Assembly: GCA_964035775.1 (NCBI GenBank)
Contig: OZ038316.1
Span: forward strand, 32,546,576 to 32,610,575
Direction of reading: 5' to 3'
DNA: 64,000 nucleotides
DNA from: Osedax frankpressi
Lineage: Eukaryota > Annelida > Polychaeta > Sabellida > Siboglinidae
Below, piece by piece: positions 31,375 through 47,700 of the stretch. Made by a program: the position numbers and the translations under genes. The notes under the pieces were generated by a model that made no database searches, was not told the origin of the DNA, and saw nothing but the letters and a program-made list of their open reading frames with translations. Numbering within the stretch: the first letter of the stretch is position 1; every line of letters begins with the position of its first letter.

Positions 31375-32825
31375 TACCACACACCCCACAGTACACTCTA
31401 GCACACACACCAACATACACACCATAATACATCCTACCACACACCCCACCACATACCCCATCACACACCCCATCACACACTTCATCATCCACTCCACCAC
31501 ACAACCACTACACATTCCACCACACACTCCACCACACACTCCACCACACACTCCACCACACACTCCACCACACATTCCACCACACACTCCAACTCACACT
31601 CCACCACACACTCCACCACACACTCCACCACACACTCCACCACACACTCCACCACACACTCCACCACACACTCCACCACACACTCCACCACACACTCCAC
31701 CACACACTCCACCACACACTCCACCACACACTCCACCACACACTCCACCACACACTCCACCACACACTCCACCACACACTCCACCACACACTCCACCACA
31801 CACTCCACCACACACTCCACCACACACTCCACCACACACTCCACCACACACTCCACCACACACTCCACCACACACTCCACCACACACTCCACCAAACACT
31901 CCACCACACACTCCAATATACACTCCAACTCATACTCCAACTCACACTCCACCACACACTCCACCACACACTCCACCACACACTCCACCACACACTCCAC
32001 CACACACTCCACCACACACTCCACCACACACTCCACCACACACTCCACCACACACTCCACCACACACTCCACCACACACTCCATCACACACTCCACCACA
32101 CACTCCACCACACACTCCACAACACACTCCACAACACACTCCACCACACACTCCACCACACATTCCACCACTCACTCCAATATACACTCCAACTCACACT
32201 CCAACTCACACTCCACCACACACTCCACCACACACTCCACCACACACTCCACCACACACTCCACCACACACTCCACCACACACTCCACCACACACTCCAC
32301 CACACACTCCACCATACACTCCACCACACACTCCAATATACACTCCAACTCACACTCCAACTCACACTCCACCACACACTCCACCACACACTCCACCACA
32401 CACTCCACCACACACTCCACCACACACTCCACCACACACTCCACCACACACTCCACCACACACTCCACCACACACTCCACCACACACTCCACCACACACT
32501 CCACCACACACTCCACCACACACTCCCCCACACACTACACCACACACTCCACCACACACTCCACCACACACTCCACCACACACTCTACCACACACTCCAC
32601 CACACACTCCACCACACACTCCACCACACACTCCACCACACACTCCACCACACACTCCAACTCACACTCCACCACACACTCCACCACACACTCCACCACA
32701 CACTCCACCACACACTCCACCACACACTCCACCACACACTCCACCACACACTCCACCACACACTCCACCACACACTCCACCACACACTCCACCATACACT
32801 ACACCACATACTCCACCACACCCCA
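31375..32825. repeat. 12-bp ACCACACACTCC array
   Basis: About 110 copies of a C/A-rich 12-mer, degenerate at the left edge. A marker of the form CCAATATACACTCCAACTCA recurs at about 31913, 32178 and 32333, marking block duplications. The minus strand reads GGTG-rich; its open frames (CVVE, WWSV, CGGV) are artefacts of the multiple-of-three unit. Confidence 0.97.
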
Positions 32826-33142
32826 ATATACCTCTTATTACATAATGATTACATAATTATCCCGTGGAGTATAAAATGTATAATTGAAACAACGGAATTA
32901 TGTTATGACTACTACTCAGTAACGTAACAATCGAATTCGCGACATTGAATACAATGCCGGTGTTGTATAATATACCGTAGGATGTCACCATGTAATACTT
33001 ATTCTATTGTATTCACTTCACTTATAAAGAAGACGTGTGTAATCAGTCGTAAAAAGTGAGTTATTGAATTGTTTGCATTGCAAACTTTCTTTTGAACAGA
33101 TTGTTGTTTAAGTTAATAGTCGTGTTTTTACTGGGGAATATT
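32826..33142. other. Short unique spacer
   Basis: About 320 bases of unique AT-rich sequence between two arrays; no gene or motif recognised. Confidence 0.5.
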
Positions 33143-33558
33143 ATAGACAGACTCTAGCCCGACCTGATAGACTCTAGCCGACCTGATAGACTCTAGCCCG
33201 ACCTGATAGACTCTAGCCCGACCTGATAGACCCTAGCCCGACCTGATAGACTCTAGCCCGACCTGATAGACTCTAGCCCGACCTGATAGACTCTAGCCCG
33301 ACCTGATAGACCCTAGCCCGACCCGATAGACTCTAGCCCGACCTGGTGGACCCTAGCTCGACCTGATAGACCCTAGCCCGATCTGACAGACTCTAGCCCG
33401 ATCTGACAGACTCTAGCCCGACCTGATAGACCCTAGCCTGATCTGACAGACTCTAGCCCGATCTGATAGACCCTAGCCCGACCTAACAGACTCTAGCCCG
33501 ACCCGATAGTCCCTAGCCCGATCTGACAGAATCTAGCCCGACCTGACAGATCCTAGAC
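33143..33558. repeat. 20-bp TAGACTCTAGCCCGACCTGA array
   Basis: About 21 copies with alternating ACTCTAG/CCCTAG and ACCTGATAG/ATCTGACAG versions that become more mixed toward the right. Less AT-rich than the surroundings and directly followed by a TA tract. Confidence 0.95.
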
Positions 33559-33562
33559 GGAT

Positions 33563-33767
<205 letters not shown>

Positions 33768-34635
33768 GTCAGATCAAATGATCGCTATACAGTAAACGAA
33801 TAACTTATTAGAATGAAATCATTTGATGACACTTTAGCTACTTTAGACGTAACGGGGTGTAAAGTAACTGCGTAAAGTAGTAGGGTCGCCGTTACATATA
33901 ACGGTTCGTTACGTAATATCGGGACACATTGCCAATTACCTAACAATGCGTTACCGACAATTCCGATAACATTCTATTAATACATTTTTGTTTAATCGCG
34001 TTGGTCAGATCGCACAATTGTTCTCCGGTTACTCTACCATATTATATAATCTTAATTAATGAATGAAATAATACAATTTATCGCATGATTTGCAGACCAA
34101 ATATTCTATTATTACAGTGATGGCCAGTAATGATTAACATTTGCATAACATATAATATACCTTTGAATATAAATACTGACCAATACATTATCTTTCTACC
34201 CGATGACAATCCATTTAATGAGTTGATGTCAATATTATATATTCTTGTATATTGATTTTAAATCAAATAAATATCATTTAATGTAAATAGAAACATAATT
34301 CAGTTTTACTATTTAGTCGAATACAAAATTCTGTAAAGATATATAACCTATAGTAGGTATGTATATCTAAAGATGTTTTGAATAAAAACCAGTATTATAT
34401 ATACTATAACAATATAACTATTCTATTACGTAATTCGTATTCAGAAAAGGGAATTAACTAATGTTAGAGTTTTTTTGAAATCACCACATTAAATTAAAAA
34501 TAGATTTATAAGCAATATACAAAATGAATGTGAAATGTACGGTCAAATTAATTAATGAATGAAATGCCAATTAATACACTACGGCGTTATGATAGTTATT
34601 ATAAACATTATATAAGTTAGACAACTAATTATACG
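33768..34635. other. AT-rich spacer
   Basis: Unique AT-rich sequence up to the assembly gap; no gene seen. Confidence 0.5.
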
Positions 34636-34835
34636 NNNNNNNNNNNNNNNNNNNNNNNNNNNNNNNNNNNNNNNNNNNNNNNNNNNNNNNNNNNNNNNNN
34701 NNNNNNNNNNNNNNNNNNNNNNNNNNNNNNNNNNNNNNNNNNNNNNNNNNNNNNNNNNNNNNNNNNNNNNNNNNNNNNNNNNNNNNNNNNNNNNNNNNNN
34801 NNNNNNNNNNNNNNNNNNNNNNNNNNNNNNNNNNN
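34636..34835. other. Assembly gap (200 N)
   Basis: Exactly 200 N, which suggests a conventional gap size, not a measured one. Order and distance across it, and therefore the linkage of the 28 kb satellite to the rest, depend on scaffolding. Confidence 0.98.
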
Positions 34836-35784
34836 TATATTATGTTTAAATGAATATTTAAAGTTTTTAATTTAAAATTATTTTCTTTTTTTTTGGTACA
34901 TTATTATATTATTTATTAAAATATATTATCTGTTGTTTTAAATAGAATGTCTTTGTAATAATTGGATATTAGTTATTGATTAGATTAATCTAGTGACTGA
35001 GTTTATCTACACATTTAAGTTATTTTATAAGTTATATAAGTCTATATCGTATATATAAGTCTATATCGTCAGAAAAAGTGTCGATTTTGAAAGTACGTTT
35101 TTTAAAAACTATATAAATATACTGACGTAATCGCTTTCTGACAACATTTTACATTAAAAACTACAGGTAATATTTAGAATAATATTAATTTGTATGAAAA
35201 TTCTTTAAATATTATGCAACAATTTAGAAAATATTTAAATTCAAAACATATAAACTATATAATTATAGTTTTATATAATTATATAACATTATATTTTTAT
35301 ATAATTATACAATACAATATTATTTATATAATTATATAAAATGGAATGCTGAGAATAGTGTATTTATGTGTTTGCAAACTTTATAATAGTTTTAACTTTA
35401 TAAAGTAATAAACTTCTTAATACACGTATTGTAATTAATTAATTAGTCAATTAGTTCATTTAATTTATACATAGTTTTAACAGAATAATTGTGATCAAAT
35501 TTTACACGAAAACAATAGAAACAATAATATATGTAAGATTATTATTTTGTATTTATTTATCACTAATCATATGTTAATAAATTAAAGTTTTTTATTTCGG
35601 AAAATGTAACAGATGTAATATAAAATTATACAAAATGTAGAATAAGACACTTCCAATTATAAAATTGTATTTAATTTTACATACCAAAATAATCGAATTA
35701 TATATTTTCTAATGATATTGATAACGGTAAATTTATGGATTTATTCATGTCATATTTCTCCTTAAATACATTTGTTAATATTTA
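34836..35784. other. AT-rich flank of the satellite
   Basis: Unique AT-rich sequence with short repeats (TATAAGTCTATATCG twice near 35035-35070, ATAATTATATAA motifs near 35260-35340). No gene recognised. Confidence 0.5.
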
Positions 35785-38700
35785 TATAGTAACACTAATA
35801 TAGTAATACTAATATAGTAATACTGATATAGTAATACTGATATAGTAATACTGATATACTAACACTAATATAGTAATACTAATATAGTAATACTAATATA
35901 GTAACACTAATATAGTAATACTGATATAGTAATACTGATATAGTAACACTAATATAGTAATACTAATATAGTAACACTAATATAGTAATACTGATATAGT
36001 AATACTGATATAGTAACACTAATATAGTAATACTAATATAGTAACACTAATATAGTAATACTGATATAGTAATACTGATATAGTAATACTAATATAGTAA
36101 CACTAATATAGTAATACTGATATAGCAACACTAATATAGTAATACTAATATAGTAACACTAATATAGTAATACTGATATAGTAACACTAATATAGTAACA
36201 CTAATATAGTAATACTGATATAGTAATACTGATATAGTAACATTAATATAGTAACACTGATATAGTAACACTAATATAGTAATATTAATATAGTAATACT
36301 GATATAGTAACACTAATATAGTAACACTGATATAGTAACACTAATATAGTAATACTAATATAGTAATACTGATATAGTAACACTAATATAGTAACACTGA
36401 TATAGTAACACTAATATAGTAATACTAATATAGTAATACTGATATAGTAACACTAATATAGTAATACTGATATAGTAACACTAATATAGTAACACTAATA
36501 TAGTAACACTAATATAGTAATACTGATATAGTAACACTAATATAGTAACACTGATATAGTAACACTAATATAGTAATACTAATATAGTAACACTAATATA
36601 GTAACACTAATATAGTAATACTAATATAGTAACACTAATATAGTAATACTGATATAGTAATACTAATATAGTAATACATATATAGTAATACTGATATAGT
36701 AACACTAATATAGTAATACTGATATAGTAACACTAATATAGTAATACTGATATAGTAACACTGATATAGTAACACTAATATAGTAATACTGATATAGTAA
36801 CACTAATATAGTAATACATATATAGTAATACTGATATAGTAATACTAATATAGTAACACTGATATAGTAATACTGATATAGTAACACTAATATAGTAACA
36901 CTAATATAGTAATACTAATATAGTAATACTGATATAGTAATACTAATATAGTAACACTAATATAGTAATACTGATATAGTAATACTAATATAGTAATACT
37001 AATATAGTAACACTGATATAGTAATACTGATATAGTAACACTAATATAGTAATACTGATATAGTAACACTAATATAGTAACACTAATATAGTAATACTGA
37101 TATAGTAATACTAATATAGTAATACTGATATAGTAATACTAATATAGTAACACTAATATAGTAATACTGATATAGTAATACTAATATAGTAACACTAATA
37201 TAGTAACACTAATATAGTAATACTGATATAGTAACACTAATATAGTAACACTGATATAGTAACACTAATATAGTAATACTAATATAGTAACACTAATATA
37301 GTAACACTAATATAGTAATACTAATATAGTAACACTAATATAGTAATACTGATATAGTAATACTAATATAGTAATACATATATAGTAATACTGATATAGT
37401 AACACTAATATAGTAATACTGATATAGTAACACTAATATAGTAATACTGATATAGTAACACTGATATATTAACACTAATATAGTAATACTGATATAGTAA
37501 CACTAATATAGTAATACTGATATAGTAACACTGATATAGTAACACTAATATAGTAATACTGATATAGTAATACTGATATAGTAACACTAATATAGTAACA
37601 CTAATATAGTAACACTAATATAGTAACACTAATATAGTAATACTGATATAGTAACACTGATATAGTAATACTGATATAGTAATACTAATATAGTAACACT
37701 AATATAGTAATACTGATATAGTAACACTGATATAGTAATACTGATATAGTAATACTAATATAGTAACACTAATATAGTAATACTGATATAGTAACACTAA
37801 TATAGTAATACTGATATAGTAATACTGATATAGTAATAATGATATAGTAATACTGATATAGTAACACTAATATAGTAATACTGATATAGTAACACTTATA
37901 TAGTAACACCAATATAGTAACACTAATATAGTAATACTGATATAGTAACACTGATATAGTAATACTGATATAGTAATACTAATATAGTAACACTAATATA
38001 GTAATACTGATATAGTAACACTAATATAGTAACACTAATATAGTAATACTGATATAGTAACACTGATATAGTAATACTGATATAGTAATACTAATATAGT
38101 AACACTAATATAGTAATACTGATATAGTAACACTAATATAGTAACACTGATATAGTAATACTGATATAGTAACACTAATATAGTAACACTAATATAGTAA
38201 TACTGATATAGTAACACTAATATAGTAATACTGATATAGTAACACTAATATAGTAAAACCAATATAGTAACACTAATATAGTAATACTGATATAGTAACA
38301 CTAATATAGTAATACTGATATAGTAATACTAATATAGTAACACTAATATAGTAATACTAATATAGTAATACTGATATAGTAATACTAATATAGTAATACT
38401 GATATAGTAACACTAATATAGTAACACTAATATAGTAATACTAATATAGTAACACTGATATAGTAACACTAATATAGTAATACTAATATAGTAATACTAA
38501 TATAGTAATACTGATATAGTAACACTAATATAGTAATACTGATATAGTAACACTAATATAGTAACACCAATATAGTAACACTAATATAGTAATACTGATA
38601 TAGTAACACTGATATAGTAATACTGATATAGTAACACTAATATAGTAACACTAATATAGTAATACTGATATAGTAACACTAATATAGTTCCACTGATATA

Positions 38701-41700
38701 GTAATACTGATATAGTAACACTATTATAGTAACACTAATATATTAATACTGATATAGTAACACTAATATAGTAATACTGATATAGTAACACTAATATAGT
38801 AACACCAATATAGTAACACTAATATAGTAATACTGATATAGTAACACTAATATAGTAATACTGATATAGTAATACTAATATAGTAACACTAATATAGTAA
38901 TACTGATATAGTAACACTGATATAGTAACACTAATATAGTAATACTGATATAGTAATACTGATATAGTAACACTAATATAGTAACACTAATATAGTAACA
39001 CTAATATAGTAACACTAATATAGTAATACTGATATAGTAACACTGATATAGTAATACTGATATAGTAATACTAATATAGTAACACTAATATAGTAATACT
39101 GATATAGTAACACTGATATAGTAATACTGATATAGTAATACTAATATAGTAACACTAATATAGTAATACTGATATAGTAACACTAATATAGTAATACTGA
39201 TATAGTAATACTGATATAGTAATAATGATATAGTAATACTGATATAGTAACACTAATATAGTAATACTGATATAGTAACACTAATATAGTAACACCAATA
39301 TAGTAACACTAATATAGTAATACTGATATAGTAACACTGATATAGTAATACTGATATAGTAATACTAATATAGTAACACTAATATAGTAATACTGATATA
39401 GTAACACTAATATAGTAACACTAATATAGTAATACTGATATAGTAACACTGATATAGTAATACTGATATAGTAATACTAATATAGTAACACTAATATAGT
39501 AATACTGATATAGTAACACTAATATAGTAACACTGATATAGTAATACTGATATAGTAACACTAATATAGTAACACTAATATAGTAATACTGATATAGTAA
39601 CACTAATATAGTAATACTGATATAGTAACACTAATATAGTAACACCAATATAGTAACACTAATATAGTAATACTGATATAGTAACACTAATATAGTAATA
39701 CTGATATAGTAATACTAATATAGTAACACTAATATAGTAATACTAATATAGTAATACTGATATAGTAATACTAATATAGTAATACTGATATAGTAACACT
39801 AATATAGTAACACTAATATAGTAATACTAATATAGTAACACTGATATAGTAACACTAATATAGTAATACTAATATAGTAATACTAATATAGTAATACTGA
39901 TATAGTAACACTAATATAGTAATACTGATATAGTAACACTAATATAGTAACACCAATATAGTAACACTAATATAGTAATACTGATATAGTAACACTGATA
40001 TAGTAATACTGATATAGTAACACTAATATAGTAACACTAATATAGTAATACTGATATAGTAACACTAATATAGTAACACTGATATAGTAATACTGATATA
40101 GTAACACTAATATAGTAACACTAATATAGTAATACTGATATAGTAACACTAATATAGTAATACTGATATAGTAACACTAATATAGTAACACCAATATAGT
40201 AACACTAATATAGTAATACTGATATAGTAACACTAATATAGTAATACTGATATAGTAATACTAATATAGTAACACTAATATAGTAATACTAATATAGTAA
40301 TACTAATATAGTAACACTGATATAGTAACACTAATATAGTAATACTAATATAGTAATACTAATATAGTAATACTGATATAGTAACACTAATATAGTAATA
40401 CTGATATATTAACACTAATATAGTAACACCAATATAGTAACACTAATATAGTAATACTGATATAGTAACACTGATATAGTAATACTGATATACTAACACT
40501 AATATAGTAATACTGATATAGTAATACTAATATAGTAATACTAATATAGTAATACTGATATAGTAATACTGATATAGTAATACTGATATAGTAACACTAA
40601 TATAGTAACACTAATATAGTAATACTGATATAGTAATACTAATATAGTAATACTGATATAGTAATACTAATATAGTAATACTGATATAGTAACACTAATA
40701 TAGTAATACTAATATAGTAACACTAATATAGTAACACTGATATAGTAACACTAATATAGTAATACTAATATAGTAATACTAATATAGTAATACTAATATA
40801 GTAATACTAATATAGTAATACTGATAAAGTAACAGTAATATAGTAATACTAATATAGTAATACTGATATAGTAATACTGATATAGTAACACTAATATAGT
40901 AACACTAATATAGTAATACTGATATAGTAATACTAATATAGTAATACTGATATAGTAATACTAATATAGTAATACTGATATAGTAACACTAATATAGTAA
41001 TACTAATATAGTAACACCAATATAGTAACACTGATATAGTAACACTAATATAGTAATACTAATATAGTAATACTAATATAGTAATACTGATATAGTAACA
41101 CTAATATAGTAATACTAATATAGTAATACTAATATAGTAATACTGATAAAGTAACAGTAATATAGTAATACTAATATAGTAATACTGATATAGTAACACT
41201 AATATAGTAACACTAATATAGTAATACTGATATAGTAATACTAATATAGTAATACTAATATAGTAACACTAATATAGTAACACTAATATAGTAATACTGA
41301 TATAGTAACACTAATATAGTAATACTAATATAGTAATACTAATATAGTAATACTGATATAGTAACACTAATATAGTAATACTAATATAGTAATACTAATA
41401 TAGTAATACTGATATAGTAACACAAATATAGTAATACTGATATAGTAATACTAATATAGTAATACTGATATAGTATTACTGATATAGTAATACTGATATA
41501 GTAACACTGCTATAGTAATACTGATATAGTAATACTAATATAGTAACACTAATATAGTAATACTGATATAGTAACACTAATATAGTAACACTAATATAGT
41601 AATACTGATATAGTAACACTGATATAGTAATACTGATATAGTAATACTAATATAGTAACACTAATATAGTAATACTGATATAGTAACACTAATATAGTAA

Positions 41701-44700
41701 CACTGATATAGTAATACTGATATAGTAACACTAATATAGTAACACTAATATAGTAATACTGATATAGTAACACTAATATAGTAACACCAATATAGTAACA
41801 CTAATATAGTAATACTGATATAGTAACACTAATATAGTAATACTGATATAGTAATACTAATATAGTAACACTAATATAGTAATACTAATATAGTAATACT
41901 GATATAGTAATACTAATATAGTAATACTGATATAGTAACACTAATATAGTAACACTAATATAGTAATACTAATATAGTAACACTGATATAGTAACACTAA
42001 TATAGTAATACTAATATAGTAATACTAATATAGTAATACTGATATAGTAACACTAATATAGTAATACTGATATAGTAACACTAATATAGTAACACCAATA
42101 TAGTAACACTAATATAGTAATACTGATATAGTAACACTGATATAGTAATACTGATATAGTAACACTAATATAGTAACACTAATATAGTAATACTGATATA
42201 GTAACACTAATATAGTAACACTGATATAGTAATACTGATATAGTAACACTAATATAGTAACACTAATATAGTAATACTGATATAGTAACACTAATATAGT
42301 AATACTGATATAGTAACACTAATATAGTAACACCAATATAGTAACACTAATATAGTAATACTGATATAGTAACACTAATATAGTAATACTGATATAGTAA
42401 CACTAATATAGTAATACTGATATAGTAACACTAATATAGTAATACTGATATAGTAATACTGATATAGTAACACTAATATAGTAACACTAATATAGTAATA
42501 CTAATATAGTAACACTAATATAGTAATACTAATATAGTAATACTAATATAGTAATACTAATATAGTAACACTGATATAGTAACACTAATATAGTAATACT
42601 AATATAGTAATACTAATATAGTAATACTGATATAGTAACACTAATATAGTAATACTGATATATTAACACTAATATAGTAACACCAATATAGTAACACTAA
42701 TATAGTAATACTGATATAGTAACACTGATATAGTAATACTGATATACTAACACTAATATAGTAATACTGATATAGTAATACTAATATAGTAATACTAATA
42801 TAGTAATACTGATATAGTAATACTGATATAGTAATACTGATATAGTAACACTAATATAGTAACACTAATATAGTAATACTGATATAGTAATACTAATATA
42901 GTAATACTGATATAGTAATACTAATATAGTAATACTGATATAGTAACACTAATATAGTAATACTAATATAGTAACACTAATATAGTAACACTGATATAGT
43001 AACACTAATATAGTAATACTAATATAGTAATACTAATATAGTAATACTAATATAGTAATACTAATATAGTAATACTGATAAAGTAACAGTAATATAGTAA
43101 TACTAATATAGTAATACTGATATAGTAATACTGATATAGTAACACTAATATAGTAACACTAATATAGTAATACTGATATAGTAATACTAATATAGTAATA
43201 CTGATATAGTAATACTAATATAGTAATACTGATATAGTAACACTAATATAGTAATACTAATATAGTAACACTAATATAGTAACACTGATATAGTAACACT
43301 AATATAGTAATACTAATATAGTAATACTAATATAGTAATACTGATATAGTAACACTAATATAGTAATACTAATATAGTAATACTAATATAGTAATACTGA
43401 TAAAGTAACAGTAATATAGTAATACTAATATAGTAATACTGATATAGTAACACTAATATAGTAACACTAATATAGTAATACTGATATAGTAATACTAATA
43501 TAGTAATACTAATATAGTAACACTAATATAGTAACACTAATATAGTAATACTGATATAGTAACACTAATATAGTAATACTAATATAGTAATACTAATATA
43601 GTAATACTGATATAGTAACACTAATATAGTAATACTAATATAGTAATACTAATATAGTAATACTGATATAGTAACACAAATATAGTAATACTGATATAGT
43701 AATACTAATATAGTAATACTGATATAGTATTACTGATATAGTAATACTGATATAGTAACACTAATATAGTAACACTAATATAGTAATACTGATATAGTAA
43801 CACAAATATAGTAATACTGATATAGTAACACTAATATAGTAACACTGATATAGTAACACTAATATAGTAATACTAATATAGTAACACTAATATAGTAACA
43901 CTGATATAGTAACACTAATATAGTAATACTGATAAAGTAACACTAATATAGTAATACTAATATAGTAATACTGATATAGTAACACTAATATAGTAATACT
44001 AATATAGTAACACTAATATACTAACACTAATATAGTAATACTGATATAGTAATACTGATATAGTAATACTAATATAGTAACACTAATATAGTAATACTGA
44101 TATAGTAATACTAATATAGTAATACTGATATAGTAATACTAATATAGTAATACTGATATAGTAACACTGATATAGTAATACTGATATAGTAATACTAATA
44201 TAGTAACACTAATATAGTAATACTGATATAGTAACACTGATATAGTAATACTGATATAGTAATACTGATATAGTAATACTAATATAGTAACACTAATATA
44301 GTAATACTGATATAGTAACACTAATATAGTAACACTAATATAGTAATACTGATATAGTAACACTAATATAGTAATACTAATATAGTAATACTAATATAGT
44401 AATACTGATATAGTAACACTAATATAGTAATACTAATATAGTAATACTAATATAGTAATACTGATATAGTAACACAAATATAGTAATACTGATATAGTAA
44501 TACTAATATAGTAATACTGATATAGTAATACTGATATAGTAATACTGATATAGTAATACTGATATAGTAATACTGATATAGTAATACTGATATAGTAATA
44601 CTAATATAGTAATACTGATATAGTAATACTAATATAGTAACACTAATATAGTAATACTGATATAGTAACACAAATATAGTAATACTGATATAGTAACACT

Positions 44701-47700
44701 AATATAGTAACACTAATATAGTAATACTGATATAGTAACACTAATATAGTAATACTAATATAGTAACACTAATATAGTAACACTGATATAGTAACACTAA
44801 TATAGTAATACTGATATAGTAACACTAATATAGTAATACTAATATAGTAATACTGATATAGTTACACTAATATAGTAATACTAATATAGTAACACTAATA
44901 TACTAACACTAATATAGTAATACTGATATAGTAATACTGATATAGTAATACTAATATAGTAACACTAATATAGTAATACTGATATAGTAATACTAATATA
45001 GTAATACTGATATAGTAATACTAATATAGTAATACTGATATAGTAACACTAATATAGTAACACTGATATAGTAACACTAATATAGTAATACTAATATAGT
45101 AACACTAATATAGTAAAACTGATATAGTAACACTAATATAGTAATACTGATATAGTAACACTAATATAGTAATACTAATATAGTAATACTGATATAGTAA
45201 CACTAATATAGTAATACTAATATAGTAACACTAATATACTAACACTAATATAGTAATACTGATATAGTAATACTGATATAGTAATACTAATATAGTAACA
45301 CTAATATAGTAATACTGATATAGTAATACTAATATAGTAATACTGATATAGTAATACTAATATAGTAATACTGATATAGTAATACTAATATAGTAATACT
45401 GATATAGTAATACTAATATAGTAACACTGATATAGTAACACTAATATAGTAATACTAATATAGTAACACTAATATAGTAACACTAATATAGTAACACAAA
45501 TATAGTAATACTGATATAGTAATACTAATATAGTAATACTGATATAGTAATACTGATATAGTAATACTGATATAGTAACACTAATATAGTAACACTAATA
45601 TAGTAATACTGATATAGTAACACAAATATAGTAATACTGATATAGTAATACTAATATAGTAATACTGATATAGTAATACTAATATAGTAATACTAATATA
45701 GTAACACTAATATAGTAATACTAATATAGTAATACTAATATAGTAATACTAATATAGTAATACTGATATAGTAACACTAATATAGTAATACTAATATAGT
45801 AATACTAATATAGTAATACTGATATAGTAACACAAATATAGTAATACTGATATAGTAATACTGATATAGTAACACTAATATAGTAACACTAATATAGTAA
45901 CACTAATATAGTAATACTAATATAGTAACACAAATATAGTAATACTAATATAGTAATACTAATATAGTAATACTGATATAGTAATACTGATATAGTAACA
46001 CTAATATAGTAATACTGATATAGTAATACTAATATAGTAATACTGATATAGTAATACTGATATAGTAATACTGATATAGTAACACTAATATAGTAACACT
46101 AATATAGTAATACTGATATAGTAACACTAATATAGTAACACTAATATAGTAATACTGATATAGTAATACTAATATAGTAATACTGATATAGTAACACTAA
46201 TATAGTAATACTAATATAGTAACACAAATATAGTAATACTGATATAGTAATACTAATATAGTAATACTGATATAGTAATACTGATATAGTAATACTGATA
46301 TAGTAACACTAATATAGTAACACTAATATAGTAACACTAATATAGTAATACTAATATAGTAACACTAATATAGTAATACTAATATAGTAATACTAATATA
46401 GTAATACTAATATAGTAATACTGATATAGTAACACTAATATAGTAATACTAATATAGTAATACTAATATAGTAATACTGATATAGTAACACAAATATAGT
46501 AATACTGATATAGTAATACTGATATAGTAACACTAATATAGTAACACTAATATAGTAACACTAATATAGTAATACTAATATAGTAACACAAATATAGTAA
46601 TACTAATATAGTAATACTAATATAGTAATACTAATATAGTAATACTGATATAGTAACACAAATATAGTAATACTGATATAGTAATACTGATATAGTAATA
46701 CTGATATAGTAATACTGATATAGTAACACTAATATAGTAATACTAATATAGTAATACTGATATAGTAACACTAATATAGTAATACTGATATAGTAATACT
46801 GATATAGTAATACTGATATAGTAATACTGATATAGTAATACTGATATAGTAATACTGATATAGTAATACTGATATAGTAATACTGATATAGTAATACTGA
46901 TATAGTAATACTGATATAGTAATACTGATATAGTAATACTGATATAGTAATACTGATATAGTAATACTAATATAGTAACACTAATATAGTAATACTAATA
47001 TAGTAATACTGATATAGTAATACTGATATAGTAATACTGATATAGTAATACTAATATAGTAATACTGATATAGTAACACTAATATAGTAATACTAATATA
47101 GTAACACAAATATAGTAATACTGATATAGTAATACTAATATAGTAATACTGATATAGTAATACTGATATAGTAATACTGATATAGTAACACTAATATAGT
47201 AACACTAATATAGTAACACTAATATAGTAATACTAATATAGTAACACTAATATAGTAATACTAATATAGTAATACTAATATAGTAATACTAATATAGTAA
47301 TACTGATATAGTAACACTAATATAGTAATACTAATATAGTAACACTAATATAGTAATACTAATATAGTAACACAAATATAGTAATACTAATATAGTAATA
47401 CTAATATAGTAATACTAATATAGTAATACTGATATAGTAACACAAATATAGTAATACTGATATAGTAATACTGATATAGTAATACTGATATAGTAATACT
47501 GATATAGTAACACTAATATAGTAATACTAATATAGTAATACTGATATAGTAACACTAATATAGTAATACTGATATAGTAATACTGATATAGTAATACTGA
47601 TATAGTAATACTGATATAGTAATACTGATATAGTAATACTGATATAGTAATACTGATATAGTAATACTGATATAGTAATACTGATATAGTAATACTGATA

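Noticed and set aside
31262-32821. Cysteine/valine/glycine and tryptophan/serine repeat proteins on minus
   Set aside because: Artefacts of the 12-bp array; no unique flanking coding sequence.
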